The notes: generated by a model not told the origin, from the sequence alone. Shown: positions 11,743 through 24,246, numbered from the stretch's first letter. The stretch is DNA of 64,000 nt from Mytilus edulis (GCF_963676685.1 NC_092355.1:68455006-68519005); one strand, 5' to 3'. Numbers and translations are program-made.

Positions 11743-12126
11743 GACGATGACATTTCACTTCCACTTTCGATTTCGGAAAGGGAAGTAATTATTTGGGATA
11801 TGGGTAAAATACGGAATCAGGTTTAAAATAGATATTGCGGACTTTAATTTAAATAGATAATAACGATAATCGCACACGTGGTAAGCATCTATAACGATAT
11901 AATAAGTAAAGCTACATTGTTTTAGTCAGCAATAAATTAATTCGCAGGTGCTCGTCGACGTTAACTTTGCAACGTCATAGCCAAAATTACGTTTTACCGC
12001 ATCTTGGCCCATTTTGTCAGACGTCGTCACAATATAAGATTGTTGGTAGGAACAAAAAATAAAATAAAATAAAATCTTGCTGGTAAGCACAAATAAAAGA
12101 TTTTCAGGCGGAACGAATTTATAGAG

Positions 12127-12170
12127 TCGGTCGGTAAAGGGCAAACAAACAATATTTTAATTTAAGCCAA
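12127..12170. repeat. Right TIR of a GGCCTAAA-type element in copy A
   Basis: 'agggcaaacaaacaat' plus 'attttaatttaagcc' is the inverse of 5773-5815 and is preceded by 'ggtcggtcggtaa'. Copy B has the same end at 39247-39292. Confidence 0.65.
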
Positions 12171-12719
12171 AAGATTTTATTGTCATTTTTAATTAAGCAC
12201 TGTTAAAGTCAGAATGTTGCTCCCATAGACTCAATGTAAAAAAAACAACATAAAATAAAAAAAAAATCCCTACCTACATGTACATGTACCTACCCTAACT
12301 TTTTTCAGATATAATCAGTGATCTTGAAGGGTTTTTTCTCTATGGGCCAAGGGCCTCTCAGGGTTGGCTAAAACCTGGGTTTTATGAGTATTGCCCAGCC
12401 CAGTGGAAAATACTGGGAAAACCCGGGTTTTATTGGGTTTTACTGGGTAATACTGGGCAATACTGGGTAATATAGAATACTGGCCTGAATTTTAAAGAGG
12501 ATTTATTTATCAAACACATTTAGTATATGTACGTATACCTACTGGTTACAATTTTTATTCAAAAACTGCTGCAAAATTGTCCTTTATATGTCATTTCATT
12601 GGTTGGTTTGCTGTTAGGTTTCTGTCCCATTGATGTCAACCCATTTACTACTTTCCTAATGTTTTACACATATAAACAAATATATTTCATTTGTGATGCA
12701 CAACAGTGCTAAGAAAGAA

Positions 12720-15386
12720 TCGATATATACATTGTATCGTTGTTGTTTTCTTTTTGATGATTTGAGCATTCCGTTTAAAGATAAAGACGTTTTTTGATTT
12801 ATTTTTGTTTTGTTTTGTTTCTTTTTTTTATTTTGATTTGGAAGAGTAATGCAATGCTGATACAGAGAATGCATTGAAAATACGTGTGATTTTTTTATAC
12901 CATGACCATTCTTAATCTTAGAAATTTTTAACAAAGATGCAACTTATATTAATAGAACACCGAATTTATATTTCAAATTAAATGTGAAAATATGTAACCC
13001 GTGCTAAAGTTCTAAATTGTGACCAACACAATTATTAATTGCGTCATTAAACATTAAACACATGTACTTTACATTTATCAAGGTCGAATATATGATACTG
13101 ATGTCGTGATTTTATGTAAAAAAAAACACAACATTATATCACTTTACAGCATTAACAATACATTTATAGTTCTCTTTAAATGAAGAAAAAAACATGAATC
13201 ACCTCTAAACTTAAGAATGTCAAATCATTAACTTTCACAAGTTCAACAAAGTATCCGTCTTAAAATCCTCTTAATGTTGTTTTTATAAGTATTCATAGAG
13301 ACAGTCAGTTCTTATTATATTAAATTTGAAATTGCATTGATGGGTTAGTTGCAATTATTATTCATTGTTTTCTTACATAATGATCCATATAATTATGATA
13401 TCAGTTAGAAATTATACTTTATTCGAAGTATATTTATGTTCAAGGTATACAGAAAACACAAACCTGAAGTATAACCTGGCTTACAATTTTGCCCTATGAC
13501 GAACACTTTAGCCGAACACCTTTTTTCGCGTTTTTCTCCAAAAATAACTCAATCTGAATATTCATATGAATGAATGACAAATGCGACTATGCACTGTACC
13601 TATAATACACAGAGGCATGATGATTAATTTGTTGTGGAAAAAAAGAGAAGCGACACACAAAATGAGGTCTTCTCGTTTAATAGTATAGATACATGTATGC
13701 ATGTCAACATTTCTAGTATATCCATTGCAGGAAAAAAAGTCATGTCAATGTCACACCCATTTTGTATTTCCTGTCTCTTCTAAATACATTTAAATCAAAC
13801 TACATGCACATTGATTGTGTAATAGCAAAAATGTTGTTATATCTTGCAGATTGCAGAGCGTATGAAATAATCCAGCAGAAATGGTCATAATATTTCCCAG
13901 TTAGTTAAAGATAGTGAGAAACCGGTCATATTTTATAATGATTGGAATAAATACCTGCAGCAGTATTTCAAAAACACTGAAGCATATTAGCACTTATCAC
14001 CACTTCATAGTTTATTCAAACAAACCAGGATATGTTGTTTTTAAAGAGTCATGTGACTCTGTTCATATAGCCATCAATTTGTTAAAAAAGAACACTAGAA
14101 TTTCAAATCTACTATGCCAAACACTTTAACATCAGAAGGATTAGATGCAGACAGTGGTATTTGTACGAACAAATCAGGGAATATTGTTATAGCGAGGCTA
14201 ATAAAGATGTCATTTGTCCAAAGCCAACAATTGCCAAAAGTGAGGTTGACTTGACCAGTGATGTGGATACCAATAAACACAAATGTCCATCAAGGAAGCA
14301 CAATCTACTTAATTAAAATACACACAAATAGATTTTTGTCTTCTTTTATCATTTAATAACAATATCAAAATTATGAATATCGTCAACAATATAAAGATAA
14401 GAGCTGTGGTATGATTGCCAAGTACCCATCAAAGGTCAAATGTTGCGGATTTCAGCAAGTTCAAATGCTGTGGATTTTGAAGCATTGGCAATTGTACAGT
14501 CTTAAACAATAACAGAACCCCATACTGCATAGTTGGCTAAAAGGACCCAATATAAAAATTATCAATCAATTCAATCGAGAAAACCAAAGACACAATTTGA
14601 AGAAAAACAATTCACAAAAATGAAATATGACATACATGTATCAACGTAAACCACTACACTACTAGCTCTAGCCTTGGATAGGCAACACACAACATTTTCA
14701 TGTATTTAATAACAGATGTGGGGTAATGATATGAAATAGTACAATGCCATAGAAACAACACACAAAACAGTATGACTTTTGTGAAATATAAGACAAAAGC
14801 TAAAAAACTGAAAAATCATATTTTTTTTGTTTCCACATATTTACTTAGCATGGTATTTTGAGGTTGGACTCATTTAGTACATTCAAAGTGCCAAAGGAAA
14901 TAAAAAGTCAGATATTTTTTTTTTTAATATATGTACCCAAATGCATTCATTATTAGAATGTGCTGTATTTTCGAAACAAGTTAAGATATCATCATAAAAG
15001 TTTGTATTCATGGTAAGCGCATTAGTAGCAGTGGAGAAATGCAAAAAACTGAAAATATGTATAAATTTCATCTGGACCCATTTTCTTAGTTACGGTCACA
15101 TATTTGTATTTCCCGCTCAAAACTTTTTTACCGGAATTCTCAGGTTTTATCTTTCCTGTATAAGGTCTAGTCCGTTTGGTATCACATGAGCGTTTGACAT
15201 AAATGAACACTTGCATTTGGAGTTTCAAAGCATCTGTTTGAAATCGATGTTGAAAGCTTTGAAATCATGATTTAACGAACGTTACTCTGTGTCTTTATAC
15301 ATGAAGAGCCGGGTTTATTCAAAAAAAGTTCGTCCAATACTAAATTATCAACGTGTATACAAAATATTTTGTAAACAGACTTTGTA
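12720..15386 (-). repeat. Large inverted repeat, right arm (2.67 kb)
   Basis: Inverted partner of 6563-9235. Its inner edge coincides with the end of homology between duplication copies A and B. Frames at 14095-14280 and 15022-15228 are mirror copies of left-arm frames and are not called as genes. Confidence 0.95.
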
Positions 15387-15389
15387 CAA

Positions 15390-15525
15390 GAAACTTGGTT
15401 TAGTGTAACTGCTTGTTTAAACTGTATTTTGGCTGATAAAATAAAATATTTTTCCTACCTACCGACCCTTCAGTCTGAAGGTACAGTCGGAAAACTGCAA
15501 ACAAACATATTTTTAAGGTTGTCCC
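15390..15525. other. Junction sequence after the right arm
   Basis: Contains 'cctacctaccgaccct' and 'caaacaaacat', resembling the TIR region of the GGCCTAAA-type elements. No gene is seen. Confidence 0.4.
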
Positions 15526-15940
15526 AATTACAGTTTGTCCAACAGCCTTCAACAATGAGCAAAACCCAGACCATATAATCATCTATAAATAGCCTTGGTA
15601 TGATAAAATGTGAAACATTTCAAAAGAAAAAATCAACAGCCTACTACAACAATGAAGGAAAAACAAATATGGTACATAGCTTCTAACTACAGCCACTACC
15701 TTATATAGATCCTGTCTGTGGAAAGGGTCACACCCTGTATGTAGAATACACAGCTTCTAACTACAGCCACTACGTTATAGGTCCTGTCTGTGGAAAGAGT
15801 CACACCCTGTATGTAGAATACACAGCTTCTAACTACAGCCACTACGTTATAGGTCCTGGCTGTAGACAGGCACATACAGAATAAAAAAAATGATTAAATT
15901 TAATGTGACTGGTCTAGTTTATTATTGATAATGTTTTAAG
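15526..15940. repeat. Duplicated segment with 72-bp tandem repeat (about 2.6 units)
   Basis: Matches 51823-52376 in direct orientation: 'caattacagtttgtccaac … ctacaacaatgaagg … gtgactggtctagtt'. Inside it, at 15680-15868, are about 2.6 units starting 'agcttctaactacagcc'. The other copy has five. Confidence 0.85.
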
Positions 15941-16024
15941 AAACTGTTACTTGATATTTTTTATGTGTTTCTTAAATGGCGACCTTTTTATAAAACCCAA
16001 ATCTTGAAACGATCTCAAAATAGG

Positions 16025-16375
16025 GAGTTGTGGTATGATTAACAATGAAGCAATTAATCCTAGACCATAGGACAAAGATTTAAACAATTGCAGGTCGTTC
16101 AACAGCCTTCCACAATGAGCAAAACTCATACCATATAATAAATAGGAGATGTGGTATGATTAACAATGAAGCAATTAATCTGGATCATAGGACAAAGAAA
16201 TAAATAATTACAGGTCGTTCAGCAGCCTTCCATAATGAGCAAAACTCATACCATATAATAATTAGATGTGGTATGATTAACAATGATACAATTATTCCTA
16301 GACCATAGGACAAAGATATAAACAATAACAGGTCGTCTAAAAGCCTTCAACAATGAGCAAAACCCATACCACAGG
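16025..16375 (-). repeat. Three tandem copies of a ~120-bp dispersed-repeat tail
   Basis: 'tgtggtatgattaacaat' starts at 16029, 16150 and 16266, giving periods of 121 and 116. Each unit ends with 'aacaatgagcaaaac' or a close variant. In reverse they read 'gttttgctcattgttgaagg … aatcataccaca', the 3' half of the same family as 25190-25395. Confidence 0.75.
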
Positions 16376-16529
16376 GGTGAAAAAATGTTGTTACAGATAA
16401 CTAGCCCAGGACTTATTGGCAGCATGATTTTACTAGCCCTGTTTGAAGAACTGCTAGCCCATCAAAACCGACCTGCTAGCCCATGTGTGACTTACAAATC
16501 AGAGTTTGCTGCATAATACAGGGTGGGTG

Positions 16530-16920
16530 TCATGTTTTGAAGGGGACATTATACACTGTATTAAAAACTAGTTCATTTTTATCCGTTGTAGTACTATGGG
16601 TCATTAAATATTTTCTGGCAGAGAAAACATGTTCATTGGTTTTATCGTGTGAAACAAGTGGTTTAATTATTATATTTGTTGTCCACACATACAAGGGAGA
16701 CCTTTTATTGAAGTGCTCGGGGAAACACTGGCAATATTCGCAGAACATGATCTCGGATTTTCATCCCAGCGCCACAGCCAACCTTACCCAGAGGAATCTT
16801 TCTGTCCATGTCACTAGATATGTTCTTTTCCGCTTTTCCCGATCGTTTTAACATTTTTTTTTGGATGAATTTTCAGCCTCATTAGTATCCCCTTCATCTA
16901 CCGATTTTTTCTTTGAAACT
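16530..16920 (-). pseudogene. TTF-type zinc-finger protein fragment (ZNF862/KIAA1586-like)
   Basis: One minus-strand frame from a possible acceptor (…ttactttgtcag at 16921) reads KKSVDEGDTNEAE, then RKRTYLVTWTERF, then EIMFCEYCQCFPEH and LVSHDKTNEH. The spacing Cys-x2-Cys followed by His-x5-His after a W-x-R/K-rich stretch resembles the TTF-type zinc finger at the start of ZNF862/KIAA1586-like proteins, which are related to hAT transposases. Two in-frame stops interrupt it, one after 'KKKC' and one before 'KSEIMFCEYC'. No hAT dimerisation domain follows. Probably a decayed exon; the family assignment is from memory of the motif. Confidence 0.45.
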
Positions 16921-17520
16921 GACAAAGTAAATCAGGTGCCTGTTCTAAAATGTTTTGAAATATATATGTTGTTTTATTACATTTGTTTCAATGAATTACA
17001 TTGATTTCCCAGTTAGATAAAAACCGATAATTTCACATGTGAAATAAACGTGGTTATTTCACTCTCTGACGTCATACAACAATAGGCGTTGTCAAGACGT
17101 CGATAACGTCGGATCAAAACAAATTTGTCAATGCGTAGGAAAAAGATATAGTTCCTTACATTTTCTACATTAATTTCACAAAAAAAAGCCATTTACCAAT
17201 GTAATAAAAAGAATAACTAATCGCCGTATTTGAATATCAAAAATTTTACAACAGGGTTGCATTCAATATCGTAGCGGCTATGTTAAACATACACAACATA
17301 TCCAGTGCACCATTTTACATATTAAAGTACTCATTATATAATTGTATGATTGGTCAAATCACTATTAAATGTGCATTAATGTAGTGGTTATTGAGTATAA
17401 ATTAAAGCATATAACATTAATATGTTCTAGTCCTAATATGCATGTGATATTTGCCACTTGCGGTTAAACAACTGCCAAGATGCTAAAAAAATATGGAATT
17501 TATCTGAACTTAAACCCATG
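16921..17520. other. AT-rich interval, no gene seen
   Basis: It contains CpG-bearing sequence at 17060-17115 ('gacgtcatacaacaat', 'caagacgtcgataacgtc') but no coding signal. Confidence 0.4.
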
Positions 17521-17524
17521 TATT

Positions 17525-17790
17525 TGCACCTGTTCTCAGTCAGGAACCTGATGTTAAGTAGTAGTCGTTTGTTGATGTGGTTTTTAAGTTTTTTTGTTAT
17601 TTTAAGACCGTTGGTTTTACCATTGAAATTGGTTTACAAATCTTGAAATGTCATTGTTTTGGACCCTTTATAGATTGCAGTTTTGTGTGAGCAAAGGCTC
17701 TGTGTTGAAGACATCACTGACCTTTAAATACTTTTACAATTTGTAACTTGGATGAGAGAGTTGTCTCATTGGCACTCACTATCTATCAAA
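17525..17790 (+). repeat. Dispersed repeat with 'gttgtctcattggcactca' tail
   Basis: The layout 'cacctgttctcagtcagg … gtcgtttgttgatgtgg … gagttgtctcattggcact' matches a repeat family common in mussels and related to 25190-25395. The frame at 17458-17646 lies in it and is not a gene. Confidence 0.65.
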
Positions 17791-18120
17791 ATATAAATTC
17801 CAATTGAATCATGCTATGATACATATATTGTGCCTACATTGGATGTTTTTTAAGAAATAACAAAAGTCAAATGCTATAAAACAGGCAGTATATGATAAAG
17901 TAGAATTTAGAAAATTGCCTTTTCTTGAATTTCTTGTGCTCCATGGTGACCAATAGCTGCTTACATCTACATGTATGTCCTTTTAGTCATTGCATTGTAG
18001 TAATTGGCAATCATACCACATCTCTTTATTTTAAAACTTAAGTAGGTATGGCATTTAGTAATATTATTTTATATGCAACATTTAAACATTTTAAGAATTA
18101 TTATGTAGTGCACTGGACAT
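17791..18120. other. Interval without a gene
   Basis: AT-rich. It holds only another short tail of the dispersed family at 18001-18030 ('ggcaatcataccacatctct'). Confidence 0.5.
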
Positions 18121-18124
18121 TAAA

Positions 18125-20254
18125 AGTAGTACATTCCCCAGTGATCAAGCAGCTTTTGAGCAATCTCCTTGTCGGCTAATGTTGCTAGCACGAGAAAAAC
18201 CTTTATCAATATCTTTCCTTTTGTAGCCCCGATGTTTTAGGTGACCGCGAAGTTCTTGTAGTCGTTTTTTTGCAACATCGTTGGTGGAGCAAATCCTTTT
18301 TATTCGTATGGCCTGGCTGTAGGGAATGCTCTAAGTGCAATGTTTAGGGTGACAACTTGAAGGAGACAGATATTGATGTTTGTCTGTGGGCTTCCAATAC
18401 AGATCTGTAAATATGTTTCCATCCCTCACTTGCTTTGTAGTGTCAAGAAATGTGATCTTAGAGTCAGAGATTTCATATGTGAACTTTATTGAGGGATGGG
18501 CATCGTTGGCATGTTGAATAAACAGATTTAGTTCTTGTTCAGTATTATCCCACTTCAAGTCAATATCGTCAATAAATCGGAACCAAGAGAGGGGTTGATA
18601 AAGAAAAGAATTGAGAATTCTCTGTTCTAATTTCCCCATCAAAATATTGGCATAAGACGGGGCCATCTTTGTTTCCATTGCTGTTCAATTAACTTGGAGA
18701 AAGTGTTCACCATTAAATGTGAAGTTATTGCATTTTAATACCAAAGTTAGAAGCTGGATGAGACATTCAGTTGGTAGATGTAAGGTGTTACGAGAGTTCC
18801 AGACTTCCCTACAGGCTTCAATACCATCGTCATGGGGGATGTTAGAATAGAGGGAGGTAACATCAAGCGAGACAAGGATCGTTTCAGGTGGGAGAGGGTT
18901 CAAAGATTCCATTTGTTTAAGATAATGTGTTGTGTCTTGTATATATGATGGTAAATTTTCTACATGTGGTCTGAGATGAAAGTCAATAAATTCTGATATT
19001 TTCTCTGTAGGGTGGTTATTGGCGGAAACAATTGGTCTACCTGGATTATTGACTTTATGTAGTTTGGGCAGAAGATAGAAACGCCCCGGCTTTGATTTTT
19101 CAGGTTTTAGATATTTAAATGTGTTTTCATCAATGTGTCCCTATTCACACATGTTTTTCAGGTTTGTGGTGATCTCTTTGTTAAATTGAGGGGTGGGGTC
19201 AGAGTCTAATTTCTTATAAAATCTCTCATCAGAGAGTTGACGTTCTGCCTCTTGAATGTAGTCACATCTGTCCATGACGACAACAGCGCTACCTTTATCT
19301 GCTGGTTTTATTATAATGTCGTCTCTCTTTTTAAGGAACCGCACAGCTTCGTTTTCTTCAGAAGATAAATTGTTGAATGTTTGGGAAGTAGCAGTGGACA
19401 GATGTGTTACGTCGGATTTAATTTTGTCAATAATATGTTCTAAAGTAGCACATTACTGGGTTTAGGAATCCATGAACTTTTTTTACTGAATCTGGGAATA
19501 TCGACATCTTCTTGGTCGTCATCTGAGTCGAGATCACTTGTGTCACTATCAGTGGAACTTTTTGTGGTGTCCTTAGAAAAATATTCCTTGATTCTGAGGG
19601 ACTTGCTAACTTGTCTAGGTCATTTTCCAAAAGTATAGAATCTATTTTGCCCGGCGTGGGATAAAAATTTAGACCTTTTGACAGTACCTTAGTTTCTGTC
19701 TCCGACAAAGCTACTGAAAACAAATTGACTACAGTGTTTGTAGAGTTCATGCAACCTTGTTTTTTATCCTGAATCGGCGATTCCGGGATTTTTTCCGGTT
19801 ATGATGGTACGATTGAGAGTTAAGGTGGTCTGCTCTCTTACAACAGTGTCTAAAAGTACGCCGTCTCGTTTAAATTTATTACTTGTTTTTGTGTAATTTC
19901 CGGGATTCAATGCGCAAGATGTCATGGAGGCGCTCGTTGATGGTGAACAATTCAGGACCGGAAAGTTCTTGGCATGATTTATTGTAAAGATTGTTATAAC
20001 TGGTTTGTAAATTTAAATGCTTATGAGACGCCTCAGCGTGTTATAGATCCATCAATTTCACAGAACTACTGTGGAGAATATTATTCCATCTATCCATAAA
20101 TCTGATAGATTTCACCGGTGGTAAGGGGTGAAGCTTTCAAAATAAGCCCAATCGGAACAATACCCTGAGATAGATAAGTTTTTAAATTTGATACATGATG
20201 TTCGGTTTTAACTATTTTAAGACTCAAAGCTCTGAGCTTTTTAAAAAAAGACAT
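18125..20254 (-). pseudogene. Penelope-like retroelement reverse transcriptase, decayed ORF
   Basis: Read on the minus strand, the ORF starts at an ATG at 20254 (MSFFKKLRALSLKIVKTEHH) and can be followed for about 700 codons. RT landmarks in order: IIIKPADKGSAVVVMDR (about 19270-19320), [20 protein letters not shown] (about 19030-19085), [12 protein letters not shown] (about 18840-18875), TKMAPSYANILMGKLEQ (about 18620-18670), FIDDIDLKW in place of the YxDD box (about 18560), then DKHQYLSPSSCHPKHC and PYSQAIRIKRICS. These are diagnostic of Penelope-like elements. Lesions seen: TAG after 'LKNMCE' (19141), TGA after 'HFLQVN' (18685), stops in the N-terminal third, and a frameshift near 19440. 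The sequence ends after the RT connector, with no GIY-YIG endonuclease. It sits next to the ROCO pseudogene on the same strand. Confidence 0.85.
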
Positions 20255-20379
20255 AGTTTGCCTGATGGTAAGGCTGTAAGAAAAATCGGATCGCGAGATA
20301 AATCACTCGATACAGATTAATAATAAAAATATATATAAAACGTCTGAATAATTATTATGTATGTATATGTATGTATGTA

Positions 20380-21383
20380 TACCTTATCTTGGTTCCAAAC
20401 AAACCAGTTTCCTGCTCTGTGTGTGAGTTTATGTTCGCCACAAACCCATTCACTGCTCTGCAAAGCTTCCTCAGCACTGAAGAAGCATTTCAACTTGGAA
20501 CATGAATATTCAATATGGAAAGGTAGTTGGTGGCTTCTTTTTGCATCAATTGTGGACTGATAGAACTCTGAAATTCTTTCCATGGTTAAAACCAAACATT
20601 CTTTAATTCCAGTTGCTATATCTGCGACAATAAGTCCAGCGGAGGTTTTATGGACTAAAAAAAGAAGAATCTTGTTGCCTTCAACACACACAACAATGTC
20701 ATGTGACTTGTCAATAGATACTACAATAAATCCTGAAAAGATGAGTTTTCTTCCTTCATACTGCTTGACGGTCCACATGCTCAGACATGCGCTTATTAGT
20801 CGATTAGGTAAAGCTGATGGTATAACAGTCCCTTTGAAAACAAATGCTAAGCAAATAGCTCGCTCAGGTATACATTCTTTGTCCATGAAGCTGGTGGTAT
20901 TTCTTTCTGTAACCATACAGGGAACAAAGAATGTCTCTACTGATAACCGACTGCCATTATATGTATCATATCTCCGTTGCTCTGCCAAAATATCTAAATG
21001 AATCAGGATGTTGAATATAAACTCTTTGTATGGTAAAACTGAAGGAAATCTTTCAGTTGTCTTGGATTCAGAACAGAAACCTCGCTTATGGCATTTAGTT
21101 CTTCAAACTCATGCAAATGCAGAATTTGTTTCCCTTGAGCTACTAATTCAGCAATCTCAAGTTCGAGGGGGACACATGCATTAGACATTTTCTCCCCCCA
21201 ACACGGATGATCGAAAGTAAGCTCCGTGATGGCTTTCTTCAGGAATTCAATTTCTTGATCAGCTTTATCAGTTGCATTGATGAATATTTGTTTGTCAAGA
21301 ACAAGATGATTTCGTCCCTCATGGTCCTTAAATAATTCCTCTACTTCGCTGTACAATAGTGCACGTCTGGTTTCTACATCCTC
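20380..21383 (-). pseudogene. ROCO COR-domain exon
   Basis: The acceptor 'tttttttggcag' precedes GAG at 21383 in phase 0, agreeing with the exon above. The upstream frame runs EDVETRRALLYSEVEELFKD to QLKDFLQFYHTK; after 21030 a different frame continues with LDILAEQRRYDTYNG to GNWFVWNQDK. A donor-like 'gataag|gtatac' follows at about 20380, so a further 3' exon may have existed; none was recognised below it. Confidence 0.65.
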
Positions 21384-23818
21384 CTGCCAAAAAAAATAGA
21401 CTAAATGAAGAAAGAACCTTCATATGGCATGACCCATTCTTATTATAAACCAGCTATTTTTTTTAAAATAATAAATAAAGAATACAATTTATGCCATTAA
21501 TGGAATATAGGAGTCTAAAAAATGAAAAGGATAGAATTTGTTCATACTTTTCAAAAAAGTAGTATGTATCGATATATGTTCAAAAATATAATAAATATGA
21601 TAGATCACCGTGCATTTTCTCACGCTACAGGTTGTGACAAAATTGCACATTTTCTATGGATTATACAGGACAATACACCATTTTGTTATTGGAAACTAAA
21701 CTATATGATAGAATTGTAAAATAAATTACAAAAAGATAGTTTTTAGACAAGCCTTTGATAATATCAAAAGAAAAGATAGGGTCTCCGTACGTTTTTTCTG
21801 GCTAAAATACAAAATAGGAAAATTCCTTGTAGATTCCTTCAGAAAATGAACTGTTTCAGAGTTATCTCCCCTTAAAATGCAAATAAAAAAAAATATATCA
21901 ACCAAAATAATATACACTTGTACAAATATTAATATTTATAAGTTATATTATAAATTGGTTAATTTTTTTTTAACTGCATGAGTTCATAATGTCCAATACG
22001 ATTGTTATTAATTCTAAAACGTCTTTAACGGTTCCAATCATCCCAGATTTTCATAAAACTTGATAGCTTTCTCTTTTATATCCCTTATTTGTAAATCTCA
22101 AAAAATCGTTTAAATTGTAGATTTATATTTCTAGTTGGGAATATATTAAGATAGCATAATTCACTTTTTAGATTTTTCTAAAATGTTCTTAATTCACCTG
22201 ATATGTTCATTAAATTGTGATTTTATGTTAAAAACATACATAACTTAAAAATTCTAATTTATTAATCGATTTTCTATTTATTGAAAAGGTTGATGATGTA
22301 ATTTTTTTCAGTAAATCAAGACTGCCAGAGAATTTATCACCTTTTTTATATCATGTAAGAAGTAGTTATAAAAGGTACCAGGATTATAATTTAGTACGCC
22401 AGACGCGCGTTTTGTCTTCATAAGACTCATCAGTGACGCTCATATCAAAATATTTATAAAGCCAAACAGGTACAAAGTTGAAGAGCATTGAGGATCCAAA
22501 ATTCCAAAAAGTTGTGCCAAATACGGCTAAGTTAATCTATGCCTGGGATAAGAAAATCCTTAGTTTTTCGAAAAATTGAAAGTTTTGTGAACAGGAAATT
22601 TATAAAAAAAAAAATTACCACATTATTGATATTCATGTCAACACCGAATTGTTGACTACTGGACTGGTGATACCCTCGGGGACGAAACGTCCACCAGCAG
22701 TGGCATCGACCCAGTGGTGTAAATAGTTATCAAAGGTACCAGGATTATAATTTAGTACGCAAGACGCGCGTTTCATCTACATAAGACTCATCAATGACGC
22801 TTATATCAAAATATTTATAAAGCCAAACAGGTAAAAATTTGAAGAGCATTGAGGATTCAAAATTCCAAAAAGTTTTGCTAAATACGGCTAAGGTAATCTA
22901 TGCCTGGGATAAGAAAATCCTTCGGTTTTCGAAAAATTCAAAGTTTTGTAAACAGGAAATTTATAAAAAAAAAAAATGACCACATTATTGATTTTCATGT
23001 CAACACCGATACCAAAGGTACCAGGAACATAATTTAGTACGACAGACGCGCGTTTCGTCTACATAAGACTCATCAGTGACGTTCATATCAAAATATTTAT
23101 AAAGCCAAACAGGTACAAAGTTGAAGAGCATTGAGGATCCAAAATTCCAAAAAGTTGTGCCAAATACGGCTAAGAAAATGTTATGGAAAATTGCAAGCAT
23201 AGTGAAAAAGAAGTATGCCTTTGAGTCCTTGTCCGTCTTTGCTTATTCTGATTCTGTCTGTTTTGGTTTGTGGCTTTTCGTCTTTTCGTCTTTATAATAC
23301 GATGTGGATTTAAAAACAATTTTTTTAAGCATAACTGAATAGACATTAAACTATAGTTGAAATACGATTCTAGTACCGTTAATGTTCTTAAACTACAATG
23401 GAATATTCCTTCACAATAGATTTGCAAACTATAATGAAAACAAAACTCTTTGATAAGAAACTATTGTTACAAAACATGTTGAAATAGTAATTGTCCCATA
23501 TGGACATAGCAAATAAAAATGAAATTCAGTCCCAATACACAGCAGGTGACTTAAGATAAAATATAACGGAGAAACATTATCGAGTTTAAAAGACCATTGA
23601 AAACCTGGTTTTCACTATTTTCCTAAACAACGTCAGGGGCCTAGGCTTACGACGTCATACATTGTCATTATAATCCCCTAAGAATATTCGATATCAGTTG
23701 CGTTTCATGGTATGGCAAAAGTTACAAAAAATACCAAAGGAAAATTATAACAAAATAGCGATAATGTTATGCATTTTTTAATGATTGATTAATGTTTTGG
23801 TCACTTACCACTGGAACT
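21384..23818 (-). other. Intron of the ROCO copy, with inserted tandem repeats
   Basis: The first 980 bases (21384-22360) are very AT-rich with no gene. 22371-23178 holds three tandem dispersed-repeat copies. 23180-23818 shows nothing recognisable. Confidence 0.55.
22371..23178 (+). repeat. Three tandem copies of a dispersed repeat ('aaggtaccaggat…')
   Basis: Copies start at 22371 (about 360 bp), 22731 (about 280 bp) and 23013 (partial). Each begins 'caaaggtaccagg' or a variant, followed by 'cagacgcgcgtttcgtct', 'aagactcatcagtgacg' and 'gttgaagagcattgaggat'. The first copy carries an extra segment ('ctcggggacgaaacgtcc'). The family is common in mussels; its transposon class is not clear from sequence. 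Confidence 0.8.
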
Positions 23819-23914
23819 TTGTCTTTATGGGTTGCAACAAACAAGATCTCGGGATACCTTCAAAAACCACCTTACAATAGGTCAGGATTGCGTTGACCCA
23901 GTGCATTAAGAACA
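23819..23914 (-). pseudogene. ROCO exon with the Roc G4 motif, one base short
   Basis: The acceptor 'tttcag' precedes 23914 and the donor 'gtaagt' follows 23819. Phase 1 agrees with the upstream exon. The first part reads FLMHWVNAILTYCKVVFEGIP; the second part, in a different frame, reads EILFVATHKDKVPV. A single missing base near 23850 would reconcile them. Confidence 0.65.
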
Positions 23915-24246
23915 CTGAAAGTAGAACAGATCTGAAGTGCAATTTACAGTTAAGGAAATACGTATACAGTATCTCAATAAAAAAAATTAAATGTGTTAAA
24001 TATCATGATTATTTTTACATAATTTCAGACATAGAAAATCAACTTGGTAAAAAAGGAGCACCTCAAAACCTGACCTCCAATAAACAAAACCAAGAGAGAA
24101 CTCAGGATGGTTCAGCCATTCCTGTTAAGTTGCATCTATCGAGTTACGCATCGCTGTTAAATTATTGTTGATATGTGGTGTTTTTACAGATAGTTCTTTT
24201 CATGCATTTTCTATAGTTTTCAAAAATCTAAATCACCAAAAATTAC

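Larger units (their letters stand above)
9236..12719. other. Spacer of the large inverted repeat
   Basis: It contains a diverged third copy of an arm segment (10150-10500), two copies of a dispersed repeat (9530-9660 and 10960-11095), a possible small ORF (11557-11742, minus), the right TIR at 12127-12170 and short 'tactgggtaatactgggcaa' repeats (12370-12475). The rest is AT-rich with no visible gene. Confidence 0.7.

Noticed and set aside
20357-21001. Plus-strand frames of 67 and 139 codons
   Set aside because: Shadows of the ROCO COR-domain exon on the minus strand.
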